Positions 44,893 through 56,706 of a stretch of DNA of 64,000 nucleotides are shown piece by piece. The position numbers were made by a program, and so were the translations under genes. The notes under the pieces were generated by a model. The model saw only the letters and a program-made list of their open reading frames with translations. It had not been told where the DNA came from and did not search any database. This DNA is from Pythium myriotylum (Eukaryota; Oomycota; Peronosporomycetes; Pythiales; Pythiaceae), in contig JALJCQ010000012.1 of NCBI GenBank assembly GCA_023091665.1, positions 744,001 through 808,000 on the forward strand, in the 5' to 3' direction. Every line of letters starts with the position of its first letter. Position 1 is the stretch's first letter.

Positions 44893-45719
44893 ACAAATGT
44901 GTTCGATCGCGCTGGGGCTGGAACTGGTTTTCGATTGTGGCGATTGTTTGCTCTCTTGGTCCTGGATATCACTCGTTTACGCTCCGACGTGAGGATCGCT
45001 GGCGATCAAGCCGCTAATCTGACGTGCTCCGCCGCTACTAACCAAGCGATGGTTTGAGAATGGAGGGCGATTGCTTTTGTTCTTGCTCTTCATTGCAGTT
45101 GACTTCATAAAGAAGTGCTTTGGAAACGCACTGAGATGCTTTCCGTGTGTAGTTCTGAGAGTCTTCATTCATCCTCTTACTGCTCGTTCGTCTTCTTAGA
45201 GTACGCCATCGCGCCGGCGAGGGTAACCCACGAGACAGCCCCTCCTCTATCCTCGATGGCTTTTACACGCTGGACCAAATCTCGGTCTTTACGGTCAGAG
45301 AATTCCAACATCGTACCAAGACTCCATGCCACGGGGTCAGCCTTCAGTGCAGTCGTCAAAGCAAATGCAAGGTAGAAGAGGACTCACCGTCATTGGTCCA
45401 AAACCCCTATCATAGATCTTGAAAAATGTATGCACTTGACAAAAGCATTAATTATAGCCAATCAAGATATTGCAGCACTTGGGCAAACCGGGCAAATGTC
45501 TTTGATTCACTATGTGTTGGGTCCAAGATGGGTTGGCGCTTGGAACGCCCTGGGTTTACACCAACTGGATTGGACAAAAAGGCTGAGTGACTTGGCTCTC
45601 ATCTCATCTCGTATTATACTCCGAAATTGTATGCCAGCTCGCCGTTGGATCAACGGCTGCATCGGAATCGGATTCGCCATTCAAGAGGTCAGCACCAGTC
45701 TCCAAGTTGTTCTTCCGGA
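44893..45719. other. Unassigned sequence
   Basis: About 830 bases. A 60-codon minus-strand frame at 45177-45359 and a 97-codon plus-strand frame at 45430-45723 show no recognisable motif. An upstream exon of the DOT1-like gene could lie here but I cannot place it. Confidence 0.35.
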
Positions 45720-46356
45720 ATGAACGAGCCGCCAGCCATGCGCCAGATCGCCCACGATGAGTGCGTGGAAATGATCGATTACTATATCGGGCTGAGGGAG
45801 ACCTACGCGGTCCACTTCAACCACGTGATCATCATGCGCGGGATAGGCTGCGATAAGTCGATCTTCGCTGACTGCGTCCGCCTGTACGCGAGAGCGAGGG
45901 GTCTGCGCGTGGTCATTTGTCGAGCTGATGACTTCTTCGAGACCGACGACGGATATCGCTGGTATTGAGAAGGCATTAGTCATGCGCATGCTGAGTGCTT
46001 CCAGAAGTTTGCGAGCGCGCTTCGCCGTCACGTCGATGTGATCAACACCAATATTCGTGTGCCAGAGTTTGATCGTTACGCGAGCGCTGCTGAAGCCGCG
46101 AACCACCTCTGGCATCGTGAATTTCAGGTGCAGTGATTTGAACGAAGCGATGTGAATGAGCGAGAGAGGCGAGCACATCGTTCCACCAGAAGTGATCGCA
46201 CACCGATTTAACGATTTCCAGCAAACCACCTCCACCCTGGTCTCGCCTTCGGGCATAAGCATCAAGGGGTTATGCGGCTCAATAGCGCCTGGGTCGAGCC
46301 GGTCGACTTTGGCTTCCGTGGATGAACTTGATGGGCGAGTGAGCGAGACCAAGTGA
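45720..46356 (+). pseudogene. P-loop kinase-like (N4BP2/AAA_33 type) pseudogene
   Basis: The frame from ATG 45720 reads HFNHVIIMRGIGCDKSIFA, then VICRADDFFETDDGYRW. This is the pattern of small P-loop polynucleotide kinase-like proteins (N4BP2L family), where the Walker A would be GxxGSGKS and the ADDFF element follows. Here the Walker A glycine before Lys is Asp. A TGA follows (near 45966). The same frame continues with EGISHAHAECFQKF and VINTNIRVPEF, then shifts. Another TGA near 46153 precedes SERGEHIVPPEVIAHRFNDF. Two stops, a frameshift and a damaged P-loop mark a pseudogene. Confidence 0.5.
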
Positions 46357-46498
46357 AACACAGCAAGAGGAAAGCTTAAGTTTGGAATATCACGCCACCC
46401 TTTTGCTTGCTACAATGCCACTGCTGCGCACTCACAATCTTTCGTTGCTAATAATCCATTCAATTCCCTGAACGCAAACAACGATCATGCACGTACAC

Positions 46499-46885
46499 CT
46501 ACTTCTTGATTCGATAGCCGCGGCTGTACGTGGTGTAGAGCTCTCCATGCTTGGGGACTAGCTTGATGATCTGGATATAGATGTGCTTACCAAGTTTGGT
46601 GATAGCACAGTTCTTCCTTGGGTATCCCCGTGCTCGCTCTTCACGATTCACGAAGCGTCCCAGGCCCAGGCCCCTCACTGGTTTTCTTATGCACATCAAA
46701 TACTTGATCTCGCCGCGACTTTGCAGTTTGATCGCATATGTAGGGTCGGATGGATCTTCATCAACGACGTGCCCGGAACAACGAGTCACAATGTCGCCTG
46801 GCTCCAAATCCTCCTCCGCGAATTCTCCCACATTCTGAGCACTTTCAGTGTCTCCCACATTTTGAGCACTTTCTGTGTCTCCCAC
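46499..46885 (-). pseudogene. SET-domain-like fragment, in frame with copia debris
   Basis: A 128-codon frame. After a duplicated nonapeptide (GDTESAQNV twice) it reads LEPGDIVTRCSG, PTYAIKL, GLGLGRFVN, RGYPRKNC and GELYTTYSRGY. This follows the order of strands in the C-terminal half of SET methyltransferases (GRFINH..., then a GEEL..DYG motif), although the NHS and DYG catalytic residues are replaced. One TAG (near 46901) separates it, in the same frame, from the copia polyprotein frame to the right. No pre-SET part is present. A degraded histone methyltransferase fragment is likely; the catalytic residues are lost. Confidence 0.4.
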
Positions 46886-46897
46886 TTCTTCGTTTGA

Positions 46898-48799
46898 CTA
46901 TTCACCCGCCTTATGCCTCTTTTGGGTAGGGACATATGTCTCCTCATTTGAGAGCTGTCTTTTGTAACTACCCAGACATGAGATCTCCTCGATTTCCTCA
47001 ATACTTAGAGCAGGAGAATCTGAGGGAAAAGACTTTTCTATGAGCTTATCTGTGTCAGGTTGTCCAAACTTGGCATCTCTAGCAACCAGAATCTTCTTAT
47101 TCTTGACATCATATAACCTATATCCTTTCTGATCATCTGAGAGACCCAATAGCCTACATTCTAGACCGCGATTTCCCAGTTTTGGAATGATCTTTTAGAT
47201 TTTGGGATATGTGCGTAACATATTATCCTCCATGGTTGCAGCATACTACCATCCGGTTTCATCTGATATAGTGCCTCAAATGGGCTCTTATTACCCAGAC
47301 GAGCGGTAGTTAGTCGGTTTTCAACCGCTACAGCATAAAGAAGTGCCTCAGACCACCACCTTGCTCCCATCTGAGCACCAAGTAATTCACTTCTAACCTC
47401 TCTGAAGAGGGTTTGGTGTGCACATTCTGCGCTCCCATTCTCTTCGGGTGACTCAACATTTGACCTTTGAAAGAGCATTCCCCTCTCTTTACAGATAGTT
47501 TCCAGAACTCCATTGACAAATTCTGAACCTCCATCAGTCCTGATTCTCCGAACTTTGTATGGGAACTGGGCTTCCAGTTGCACCAATAAGTCCCGGATCA
47601 TATCTCTGACTTCTGTCATGCTTTTCAGCGCAAAGTAGCATTTAAAGCTGGTTGTATCATCAACCACACCAGTGCATACCGGTATCCAGACGATAGACAC
47701 AGGCCTTGTACCCTGATCTTTCCGGTTGTATCCGTATGTAAAGTGTGAAGTGGCTCCGTTGGTCGACTTCCCATCATGCCCTTGTATGACATGCGCCTAG
47801 AGTTCGCCAGCTCACACGTTCGACAGAACAGAGGAATGTCCTTTAACTCTTGATAAGGGAGTTGCGGGACATTTTCCATTATCTGGCCACATAGTACTTG
47901 TAGTAGCCGCTCTTTTCCGGCATGGCTTAGTCTCAGATGCCATTCCTTGAGGAGGCGTATCTTATCCTGTCTTGTCACATTTGTCCTCAGGTCAGACCTT
48001 ACCACCTGAATCTTCAGATTCTGGCGCACCTACGTAGGTAATAAACTTGTCCTATGGCCACTGCAGCGAACAGTAACTCGTTTGTTCGGTTCAGAAAGAA
48101 GTGGAATTCACCACAACTTGACTGAAGAAACCGAAAGCCATGCTTAGCTAGATGGTAGGTACTAATGAGATTATTCCCACACTGTGGGTTATAATAGACA
48201 TCAGACAAGTGCATGTAATGGAAATTTCCTTTTGTATTGTAGACACACAACCTAGCTACCCCTTTCATCCCGCTAGTTGATGTCCCTCAATTACCGTAGA
48301 CAAATGTCTCTGCCTTTGCTCTCTCTAGTTCCGCGAACCAGCCCCTATCACCAGTTATGGCTCGACCTGCTCTTGTATCCACAACCCATAGTGACCGTGT
48401 CAGTTTCAACGTCCTCAGCTTAGTCAAGTACGTAGCGTATCTTCTTCTTACCGTCATCTCGACGTCGTCGACGTTTCCTCCCACGGTTTCATGCTGGACT
48501 GAGCCAACGTAGTAACTGATCTCCGAGTTAACAGGTGGGCTTCTATCCTCAAACAGGATCCCGTCACATGCCGGAGAGGTCACCTGTGACGTAGCCGACT
48601 CTTGACTTGTACCCATCGGAACCGGTAGGGAAGCTTCCGGAACCTTCGCCTCTGGCTTGCCCTTCTCAAGCTGGCTCCTCTGGTGCTTCTCGTCGCGCAT
48701 GTGGACATGTGTGAGGAGCCGGTCCTTCCACACGGCGTAGTCGCTGCGGTTACCGGAGAACCGCTCGAGCTTGGTGTCGAACGAGGCGGAGAAGGCCAT
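46898..48799 (-). pseudogene. Copia gag-protease-integrase remnant
   Basis: Read on the minus strand. 48799-48287 starts like copia gag (MAFSASFDTKLERFSG) and jumps to a protease-like VDTRAGRAITGDRGWF, where the usual D-T/S-G-A triad is altered to DTRA. 48268-48014 has DVYYNPQCGNNLISTYHLAKHG. 48029-47625 carries the GAG-pre-integrase block (WHLRLSHAGKERL, then CRTCELANSRR). 47700-47161 carries the integrase core (DDTTSFKCYFALK, IRTDGGSEFVN and SPEENGSAECAHQTL). 47149-46898 is the integrase C-terminal region. The frames are broken by stops and shifts, and no RT follows. The 5' LTR is at 48842-49043. Confidence 0.8.
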
Positions 48800-48841
48800 C
48801 TTCGTCAGTTACTTGTGGACGGTCGGGTCGAGTACTTGAAA

Positions 48842-49043
48842 TGTTGTGTGGCCGTCAGTTTCGGGAGTGGCCGTGTGCGACTCGTGCCTGAAATGGCCGA
48901 GCGCACGCTAGGTGCCCACTCCTCCACATCCTTCGGCAAACCTGTGGCTGAGAGCCACCCTGTAGGATTAGGATCTGGCTAATTTTTAATTTTATCCAAT
49001 AGTAGGTCTCCTACATTACCTCCAAATAGTGCCACCTGTAACA
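48842..49043 (-). repeat. Copia LTR (202 bp), minus orientation
   Basis: The reverse complement begins TGTTACAGGTGGCAC and ends CACACAACA. It lies 42 bp upstream of the minus-strand gag start, so it is the 5' LTR of that remnant. It is the same length as the LTR at 42867-43068 and about 96 percent identical by eye, in opposite orientation. Confidence 0.85.
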
Positions 49044-49307
49044 CACGACCCGTGACCTGTCGGACCGACCCGGGGTTCGTGCATCAACCCATCGTCTGCG
49101 ACCCGCTTCGAGCGCTGGAAGACCCGCGTTTGCCGTGCCCCGCACGTAAAAGCAAGGTTCCCGTGCTCGTGCGTTGACTCGTGGTGGACTCGTTAGTTCG
49201 TTGCCTACCCCTGTTTGACGCCCGCGTGGTCAAGGTAACCAAGCTGCCTAAGTCACCGAAGATCGTTGCCACCCTCGACCTCAGCGGAAAAGAGCCTGTT
49301 GTCCGCC

Positions 49308-49743
49308 CCGTCGCCGCCAAGGTCGAGTCGCAGCTCAGCTCAAGGCCACGGTCGAGGAAGAAGAAGTACAGCTTCGCCGATCGGACTTCGCCAAGTCCAT
49401 CGGCTACCTCGAACGCGACCGCGCCGAGTCCCTCGACCAAATGCGCGACGATCTTCAAGAGGCGATCGAGCGCGTCGTCAGAGTCCACGGCGCGTTCACG
49501 AAGAAGCTCAACGAATACGCTGTCCAGTCCAACCGGATCAAGCACATCGTCTCCGCGATTGGTGAAGTGCCGTTTCACTGCGACCTTCAGCGCAAGATCG
49601 TGGGCAAGACGATCACGTCCATTCTCGAGTCCAAGGTCGTGAACGAGAAGCGCGGACAACAGGAAGCCGAGGAAGAAGAGCGCCAGCGCAAGAAGCAGAA
49701 GCACTGCGACGACGAGTGGTGTTCGTGTAATATCTTTAACTAA
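49308..49743 (+). pseudogene. Coiled-coil fragment of unknown origin
   Basis: A frame open to TAA at 49741 encodes charged helical sequence (ATVEEEEVQLRRSDFAKSIG, then HIVSAIGEVPFHCDLQRKIV) and ends with a Lys/Glu-rich tail (EEEERQRKKQKHCDDEW). There is no clear start; the 5' side abuts copia LTR flanks and the 3' side abuts the next copia element. No family recognised. Probably a broken resident gene or an element-borne ORF. Confidence 0.35.
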
Positions 49744-49889
49744 GTGCATTTAGTTCTTCTTCTAGTAAGCTCGTTATCGAACTTAGTCCCGCGCAGTTCG
49801 TACCTAGTACTCTGGCATTTTGCTCAACGTGTACTTAGGGAGTCGTACCTAGCAGAGAAGTACTTAGTGCCGTCTCGTCCGCACCTACC

Positions 49890-52421
49890 ATGTCGAACCT
49901 AGAGAAGTTGAAGTTCCCAGCGCTGGACATCGGTGGCGAGAACTACATCGTGTGGTCACTCGAGTGCTACAACAACATATGCGCCGAAGGCCTTAGCGAC
50001 ACGATCGATGAAAACTTCGTCATACCAAGCGGCACTACGACGAGGGAAGTTGCCACTCGCAAAGACGCTGCCCGCGCAGTGTGCCTGATCCTCGGCACGT
50101 GCACAAAGACTTAAAGTTCAATTACCTTGAGGAACGCAACCCCGCTGTAATTTGGACAAGTCTGCGTCTTCGCTTCGACACCGATCGAAAGCAAGCAATG
50201 TTGCCACTCCTGAACAATGAATGGAACAAACTCTGTTTCTACAACTTCAAGACAGTCACCGAGTACACGACAAAGCTGTACAGCATCGCAAGCGAGCTCT
50301 CGTGGTGTGGTAAGAAGTTGACGGAGTTGGACAAGATCGACAAGACTCTCACGACGTTCAGTCCGGCGGAACGCATACTGGCTACACAGTATCGCCGCAT
50401 GAACCATACGACTTTCGACAAGCTCGTGGCTACCCTACTGCTCGATGAGAAGCACGGCTTGTTGTTTCAGCGTAACCACGATGAGTGAAGCGTCCCGGAG
50501 GCGCCTGAAAAGCCGTTGAAGGCTGAAGTCAACTATGGGGAAGTTCCACGTCAACAGGATAAGCCTCATCAGCGCCGTCATGGAACGAAGCAGTGGAAGG
50601 GCAATGGAAAGGGACGGAAGTTCTCATCAGGGAACAGGAAGCCTGGGGCACACAAGGCATTCTACAATTCGGATTCGAACAACGCATGCAGGAAGTGTGC
50701 TCTAAGAGGTCACTGGGCTGCGAAGTGCCCCACACCTGCGTTCTACGTAAAGCTTTACCAAGACTCACTGCGAAACGCGAAGTCGTCTCAGACGATGAAG
50801 GGGAAGAACAGAGGACCATCGTCTTCGAAGAATAAGGCCACGTTCATGACGAACTTGTCCGATGACAGTGACGAGGCTGAAGCGAACTGCGTTTAGTGCT
50901 ACAGTAGTCATGAGAGCGAATATGACTCCTGCCTCATCGACCCAGGAACAACCCAACGCTATCCTAAGGGATCGGAACTTCTTTACGTCACTCGAGGCAT
51001 CGCAAACGCCCGCCAAAGTCAAGACAATTGGCGGTGCTGCGTCGATCGCCAAGGGTGCTGGACAAGCACAAATCCATTTCCTAACGGAACTACGATCAAC
51101 ATCACCAAGGCAATCTTCGCACCATCCGCTTCTCGGAACTTGATCGGCTTTGCCGACATCCGAAAGAATGGATTGCACGTCAACACAGCTGCTCTCCCCG
51201 ATGGCAGGGAGTGCTTGCGTTTGACCAATGCGAAAGGTCAGATCGTGGAGGAATGTGAGGAAAATGGCAACGGACTCTATGTCACTTCCATCACCCCGTC
51301 GCCAGAATGTCCGGCTAGTGTCATCCACGACATAATTGGCACATCTGCTCCTCGTTCTACCGAGACGAGCGTGTATGAGCAGTGGCACGGTCGGTCAGGT
51401 CATCCAGGCAGGGACATGATGAAGAGAATGTCGAGAGCGGTGGTTGGCATGCCACTGAAGCAGAGTAACTTTGCCACTCATAGCAAACGACTGTGCAGAC
51501 CGTGTGCGATGGGAAAGCTTCAGAACCGCCCGAAGGTCAAGCTCCACGGCGAGAAGATCAAACCACGCGGTGTCCTCGACACTCTGGTGAGCGATGTGTG
51601 CGGCCCGATATCTCCACCATCGGGTCCCTTCAACTATTTCATGGTTGTGAAAGACACATCGGCTCGGTTCTTGAAGGTTCAACTGCTCACGTCTCGAAAC
51701 GAAGTGATGTCAAAGCTGCTAGCTAGCATCATTCACTTCAAGACGCAGTTCCCGGAGCACACCATCACGAATCTTCGTGTCGGCAACCCATCCGAGTACG
51801 TCTCGAAGTCATTTCAGGAGTTCTGCACGTCCAGCGGGATAAACCTGGAGACTTCCGTACCATACGCCCACAACACGAATGCAGAGAACCTTGTGAATCA
51901 GATCCAGATGATCGCTCGGTCTTTGCTACTGCGATCGAACCTGCCGCTTCGGGTCATGCAGTTCTTCATGCGGCAGCTCTTATCCAGTACAGGCCTGCTC
52001 CTGATGTTGGGCCTTCGCCATATGAACTTGTTCATGGGTTTCCACCATCAGTAAAGCATCTGAGGATCTTTGGTTGTGCGGTATACATCCCTATACCCCT
52101 ACACCAACGAAGCAAGCTCGGACCCAGGCGTCAGCTTGGGGTATACGTAGGTTTCCAATCACCATCGATTATCCGTTACCTAAGTCCTCAAACAGGAGAC
52201 CTATTTACGGCACACATCACCATGTGTGAATTCGATGAACAAACCTTCCCGAAACTTGGTGACGACGATGACGCCTCTAGATCGGCTTTCACATTCGAAC
52301 AGCCGTCGACGAAGGAGATTCACAAGGATCCATACAACGGTCAAGGTGAGAAGGACGTATGACGCATCCTTCATCTGCACAGCATTGTACAGAATGCGCC
52401 TGACGTATTCACTCCAACTGA
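49890..52421 (+). pseudogene. Second copia element: gag, zinc knuckle, integrase, broken
   Basis: Gag starts at ATG 49890 (LEKLKFPALDIGGENYIVW). It shifts near 50100 into frame 50081-50488 (FNYLEERNPAVIWTSLRLRF), then a frame with the zinc knuckle CRKCALRGHWAAKC at about 50690-50731. Integrase frame 51140-52054 carries YEQWHGRSGHPGRDMM, CRPCAMGKLQNR and VSDVCGPISPP. The second catalytic Asp region (LRVGNPSEYVS) has lost the usual TDNG residues. Downstream to 52421 the frame gives LRIFGCAVYIP and LGVYVGFQSPSIIRYL and the acidic linker before RT. At 52422 the tandem gypsy-containing array begins and the copia RT is absent. A 5' LTR should lie at about 49736-49880 but I could not fix its ends. 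Confidence 0.75.
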
Positions 52422-52610
52422 ACGGATGACACGGTCAACCCTCAATGAAGCATTCAACTATCCTGCCACGATAGCAGTTGACCCCGTTCCTGCCTCGTCC
52501 ACAACGACAACTCAACCAAAGAAGCGTATGACCAAAAGGAGCAAAGGATAGAAATCCGAGGAAGAGGCGCACGAACGACGAACTCGCCTGGAGGTTCCAT
52601 CGAACAGAGG

Positions 52611-52946
52611 TGTAACGGGGTGTGCCCGTTACATGGTACGGACCCATGTCAATGGTGTCCAATAGGAACGTCGTGAACCCATCTGGTTGCAATGTCTCCG
52701 ATTGGATAATATCCTACGATATTATCCCGATTTCCCACCAATCACGCTAGGGTCTTGTGATTGAGTGGATGGCAGAAATCCGAGGGCGGATCTGCGAGGT
52801 TTTATATAGGAAGAGTAGGTTTTTCTAGGCTTCCTAATCCATAATTTCAGTTTCCCCATTTGCCCGATTCAACACAAGTCCCTTTGTTGCGCGCTTCCTA
52901 CGCTGCTCCACAGTGTACGTGACGTAACGAGGTCAGCCTCGTTACA
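52611..52946 (+). repeat. Gypsy LTR, array copy 1
   Basis: Starts TGTAACGGGGTG and ends GCCTCGTTACA, so the ends are inverted (TGTAACG/CGTTACA). A TATA-like TTTTATATAGG lies inside, and CCTGGTAGCACTTCG directly follows, which could be a tRNA primer site. The left flank is copia sequence, so this is a 5' LTR inserted in copia. Confidence 0.8.
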
Positions 52947-52978
52947 CCTGGTAGCACTTCGTAGTCCGCCCAGCGACT

Positions 52979-54115
52979 ATGAATCCCCCTGCGCCGGAAA
53001 CCCCTGGCGCGCAGGGGTCGCCCACGCCTCGCGTGAGAGCTTCCTCCACTTGAGTGAGCTCGAGTGGCAGGCTGTTCAGCTCATGGCCGCGACGGTGGGC
53101 GAAGCCGCCGTCGGCGCCATGCTCCTCTCGCTCTCGCGTGATGAACAGCACGCGAGTATCGCCAAGTTCATCCAGCATGAGCTGAACGAGGCGAGAGGAA
53201 GTGTTGTAGCTCTGCGCGACAGAACACTCAACAAGCAGCGTTGTTGAGACAACAGCAGTCTGCTGCTGTGGCGGCAGAGCGGCCTCGACGCGTCGAGCCG
53301 TTGAAGATCGAGATCTCCAAGTACAAGGCTGACGGTGACAGCCTGTTGCGTTTTTGGTTCGTCGAACTCGACGATTCCATTGAAGCCTGTCGCATCGATG
53401 ACGATGCGATGCGAGTGACCTACGCCATCTCCAACTTGGCAGGTCGTGCCAAGGTGTGGGCGCTCGGTCTCGAGTTGCACGATCCGTATTGCTTCCAATC
53501 GTATGAAGAGTTCAAGGTCAAGATCAAACAAGCGTTTGAGCCGCCTCGAGCCGAGTTCAGGGCTCGTGCTGAGTTCCTGGATCTCAGGCAAGGTAAGCGT
53601 GGTATTCACGCTTACGCCCAGCACGCACGATATCTCGTGAGTTGCATCGTGGAGAATCCCATAGATGATCAAACGCAGGTCGCTGCGTTTATCAAGGGGC
53701 TCGAGGATGGGCCGATCAAGACCTAGATGTTCCATCTCGAGTTTGATAAACTCGAGGACGCGATCTCGGCTGCTCGCCAAGAGGACTTCAGCCTGCGACA
53801 GGCTTATGTCTATTCCGCTGCTTATCGTCCGTCCAGACGACAGACTCAAGTGATCCAGAGGCCATGGATCTTTCCTACGCCGAGAGCGAGCAGCGCCCTC
53901 GCGTGGACAAACGATTCCAGAAATGCAATCGATGCCAGAAGACCGGGCATTACGCTTATGAGTGTAATGCTGCGCGTCCAGTGCCTCGCGGCAATGGGCG
54001 CGGTCGCCACGTGGACAAGAAGGTCCAGTGGTCGGATCAACACGCTGCGAAGAAACAGCAGCGTGATGATCAACAAAAAACGGTCAGGGTCAGTAGGGGT
54101 GGAGCGCCCTACTGA
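52979..54115 (+). pseudogene. Gypsy gag, array copy 1
   Basis: Broken gag. An N-terminal frame (LSELEWQAVQLMAATVGEA) shifts at about 53245 to the capsid-like frame 53241-53726 (LLRFWFVELDDSIEACRIDD, then AKVWALGLEL). That frame ends in TAG at 53724-53726 but continues in frame (FHLEFDKLEDAISAARQEDF) before a second shift near 53850 to the nucleocapsid frame with the zinc knuckle CNRCQKTGHYAYEC. All four copies carry the same lesions. Copy 1 has an extra shift near 53010 from two added bases. Confidence 0.75.
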
Positions 54116-54178
54116 TCCAGTCACGTCAGGAGAGTTTGTGGGACTCTTGACGAAGGCTGCTCCCAAAGCACAGTCTCT

Positions 54179-54577
54179 GTGCTCACCACACCTGGTGATG
54201 ATGAGGCCCTCATCACCTTGGAGCTCGAAGTCGAAGGAGCTTCGTCTTCGCTTCGCGCCCTCGTAGACTGTGGGGCGTCGAACAACTTCGTTCGACGACA
54301 GTCTATCGAGTCTTTGAGGCTCGACGTTGTCGAGCGAGACATTCCTCCGACGAGGATGACGGTGCGCCTTGCAACTGGCGCAACGGTGAAGGTTACGAAA
54401 CGCGTAGTGGGCCTCCACTACACGCTTGAGGGCAATGAGTACGACGACGACTTTGTCGTACTCGACCTAGATGACAAGTTCGACGTCATTCTAGGCCTAC
54501 CATGGCTTCGTTCACACGAGCCATGGATCAGCTGGCGGCATCGATCCGTTACGGATGACACGGTCAACCCTCAATGA
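54179..54577 (+). pseudogene. Gypsy protease joined to copia tail, copy 1
   Basis: Retropepsin-like frame with the active-site motif LVDCGASNNFV (D-C-G-A-S in place of D-S/T-G-A) and the second block FDVILGLPWL. At the unit junction (54551) the frame crosses into copia sequence and stops (DDTVNPQ), so reverse transcriptase is not linked in this copy. Confidence 0.75.
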
Positions 54578-54741
54578 AGCATTCAACTATCCTGCCACGA
54601 TAGCAGTTGACCCCGTTCCTGCCTCGTCCACAACGACAACTCAACCAAAGAAGCGTAGATGACCAAAAGGAGCAAAGGATAGAAATCCGAGGAAGAGGCG
54701 CACGAACGACGAACTCGCTGGAGGTTCCATCGAACCAGAGG

Positions 54742-55077
54742 TGTAACGGGGTGTGCCCGTTACATGGTACGGACCCATGTCAATGGTGTCCAATAGGAAC
54801 GTCGTGAACCCATCTGGTTGCAATGTCTCCCGATTGGATAATATCCTACGATATTATCCCGATTTCCCACCAATCACGCTAGGGTCTTGTGATTGAGTGG
54901 ATGGCAGAAATCCGAGGGCGGATCTGCGAGGTTTTATATAGGAAGAGTAGGTTTTTCTAGGCTTCCTAATCCATAATTTCAGTTTCCCATTTGCCCGATT
55001 CAACACAAGTCCCTTTGTTGCGCGCTTCCTACGCTGCTCCACAGTGTACGTGACGTAACGAGGTCAGCCTCGTTACA
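54742..55077 (+). repeat. Gypsy LTR, array copy 2
   Basis: Same 336-bp sequence and termini as copy 1, here inside the array with copia tail sequence on its left. Confidence 0.8.
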
Positions 55078-55109
55078 CCTGGTAGCACTTCGTAGTCCGC
55101 CCAGCGACT

Positions 55110-56244
55110 ATGAATCCCCCTGCGCCGGAAACCCCTGGCGCGCAGGGTCGCCACGCCTCGCGTGAGAGCTTCCTCCACTTGAGTGAGCTCGAGTGGCAGG
55201 CTGTTCAGCTCATGGCCGCGACGGTGGGCGAAGCCGCCGTCGGCGCCATGCTCCTCTCGCTCTCGCGTGATGAACAGCACGCGAGTATCGCCAAGTTCAT
55301 CCAGCATGAGCTGAACGAGGCGAGAGGAAGTGTTGTAGCTCTGCGCGACAGAACACTCAACAAGCAGCGTTGTTGAGACAACAGCAGTCTGCTGCTGTGG
55401 CGGCAGAGCGGCCTCGACGCGTCGAGCCGTTGAAGATCGAGATCTCCAAGTACAAGGCTGACGGTGACAGCCTGTTGCGTTTTTGGTTCGTCGAACTCGA
55501 CGATTCCATTGAAGCCTGTCGCATCGATGACGATGCGATGCGAGTGACCTACGCCATCTCCAACTTGGCAGGTCGTGCCAAGGTGTGGGCGCTCGGTCTC
55601 GAGTTGCACGATCCGTATTGCTTCCAATCGTATGAAGAGTTCAAGGTCAAGATCAAACAAGCGTTTGAGCCGCCTCGAGCCGAGTTCAGGGCTCGTGCTG
55701 AGTTCCTGGATCTCAGGCAAGGTAAGCGTGGTATTCACGCTTACGCCCAGCACGCACGATATCTCGTGAGTTGCATCGTGGAGAATCCCATAGATGATCA
55801 AACGCAGGTCGCTGCGTTTATCAAGGGGCTCGAGGATGGGCCGATCAAGACCTAGATGTTCCATCTCGAGTTTGATAAACTCGAGGACGCGATCTCGGCT
55901 GCTCGCCAAGAGGACTTCAGCCTGCGACAGGCTTATGTCTATTCCGCTGCTTATCGTCCGTCCAGACGACAGACTCAAGTGATCCAGAGGCCATGGATCT
56001 TTCCTACGCCGAGAGCGAGCAGCGCCCTCGCGTGGACAAACGATTCCAGAAATGCAATCGATGCCAGAAGACCGGGCATTACGCTTATGAGTGTAATGCT
56101 GCGCGTCCAGTGCCTCGCGGCAATGGGCGCGGTCGCCACGTGGACAAGAAGGTCCAGTGGTCGGATCAACACGCTGCGAAGAAACAGCAGCGTGATGATC
56201 AACAAAAAACGGTCAGGGTCAGTAGGGGTGGAGCGCCCTACTGA
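55110..56244 (+). pseudogene. Gypsy gag, array copy 2
   Basis: Starts at ATG 55110 (MNPPAPETPGAQGRHASRES). It has the same frameshift near 55374, TAG at 55853-55855 and shift near 55980 as in the other copies, and the same CCHC knuckle near 56059-56100. Confidence 0.75.
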
Positions 56245-56307
56245 TCCAGTCACGTCAGGAGAGTTTGTGGGACTCTTGACGAAGGCTGCTCCCAAAGCAC
56301 AGTCTCT

Positions 56308-56706
56308 GTGCTCACCACACCTGGTGATGATGAGGCCCTCATCACCTTGGAGCTCGAAGTCGAAGGAGCTTCGTCTTCGCTTCGCGCCCTCGTAGACTGT
56401 GGGGCGTCGAACAACTTCGTTCGACGACAGTCTATCGAGTCTTTGAGGCTCGACGTTGTCGAGCGAGACATTCCTCCGACGAGGATGACGGTGCGCCTTG
56501 CAACTGGCGCAACGGTGAAGGTTACGAAACGCGTAGTGGGCCTCCACTACACGCTTGAGGGCAATGAGTACGACGACGACTTTGTCGTACTCGACCTAGA
56601 TGACAAGTTCGACGTCATTCTAGGCCTACCATGGCTTCGTTCACACGAGCCATGGATCAGCTGGCGGCATCGATCCGTTACGGATGACACGGTCAACCCT
56701 CAATGA
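56308..56706 (+). pseudogene. Gypsy protease, copy 2
   Basis: Identical in content to the copy 1 protease frame; it ends by crossing into copia sequence at 56680. Confidence 0.75.

Noticed and set aside
45681..46361. 226-codon minus-strand ORF
   Set aside because: It lies opposite the P-loop kinase-like pseudogene whose motifs read on the plus strand; no domain is seen on the minus strand.
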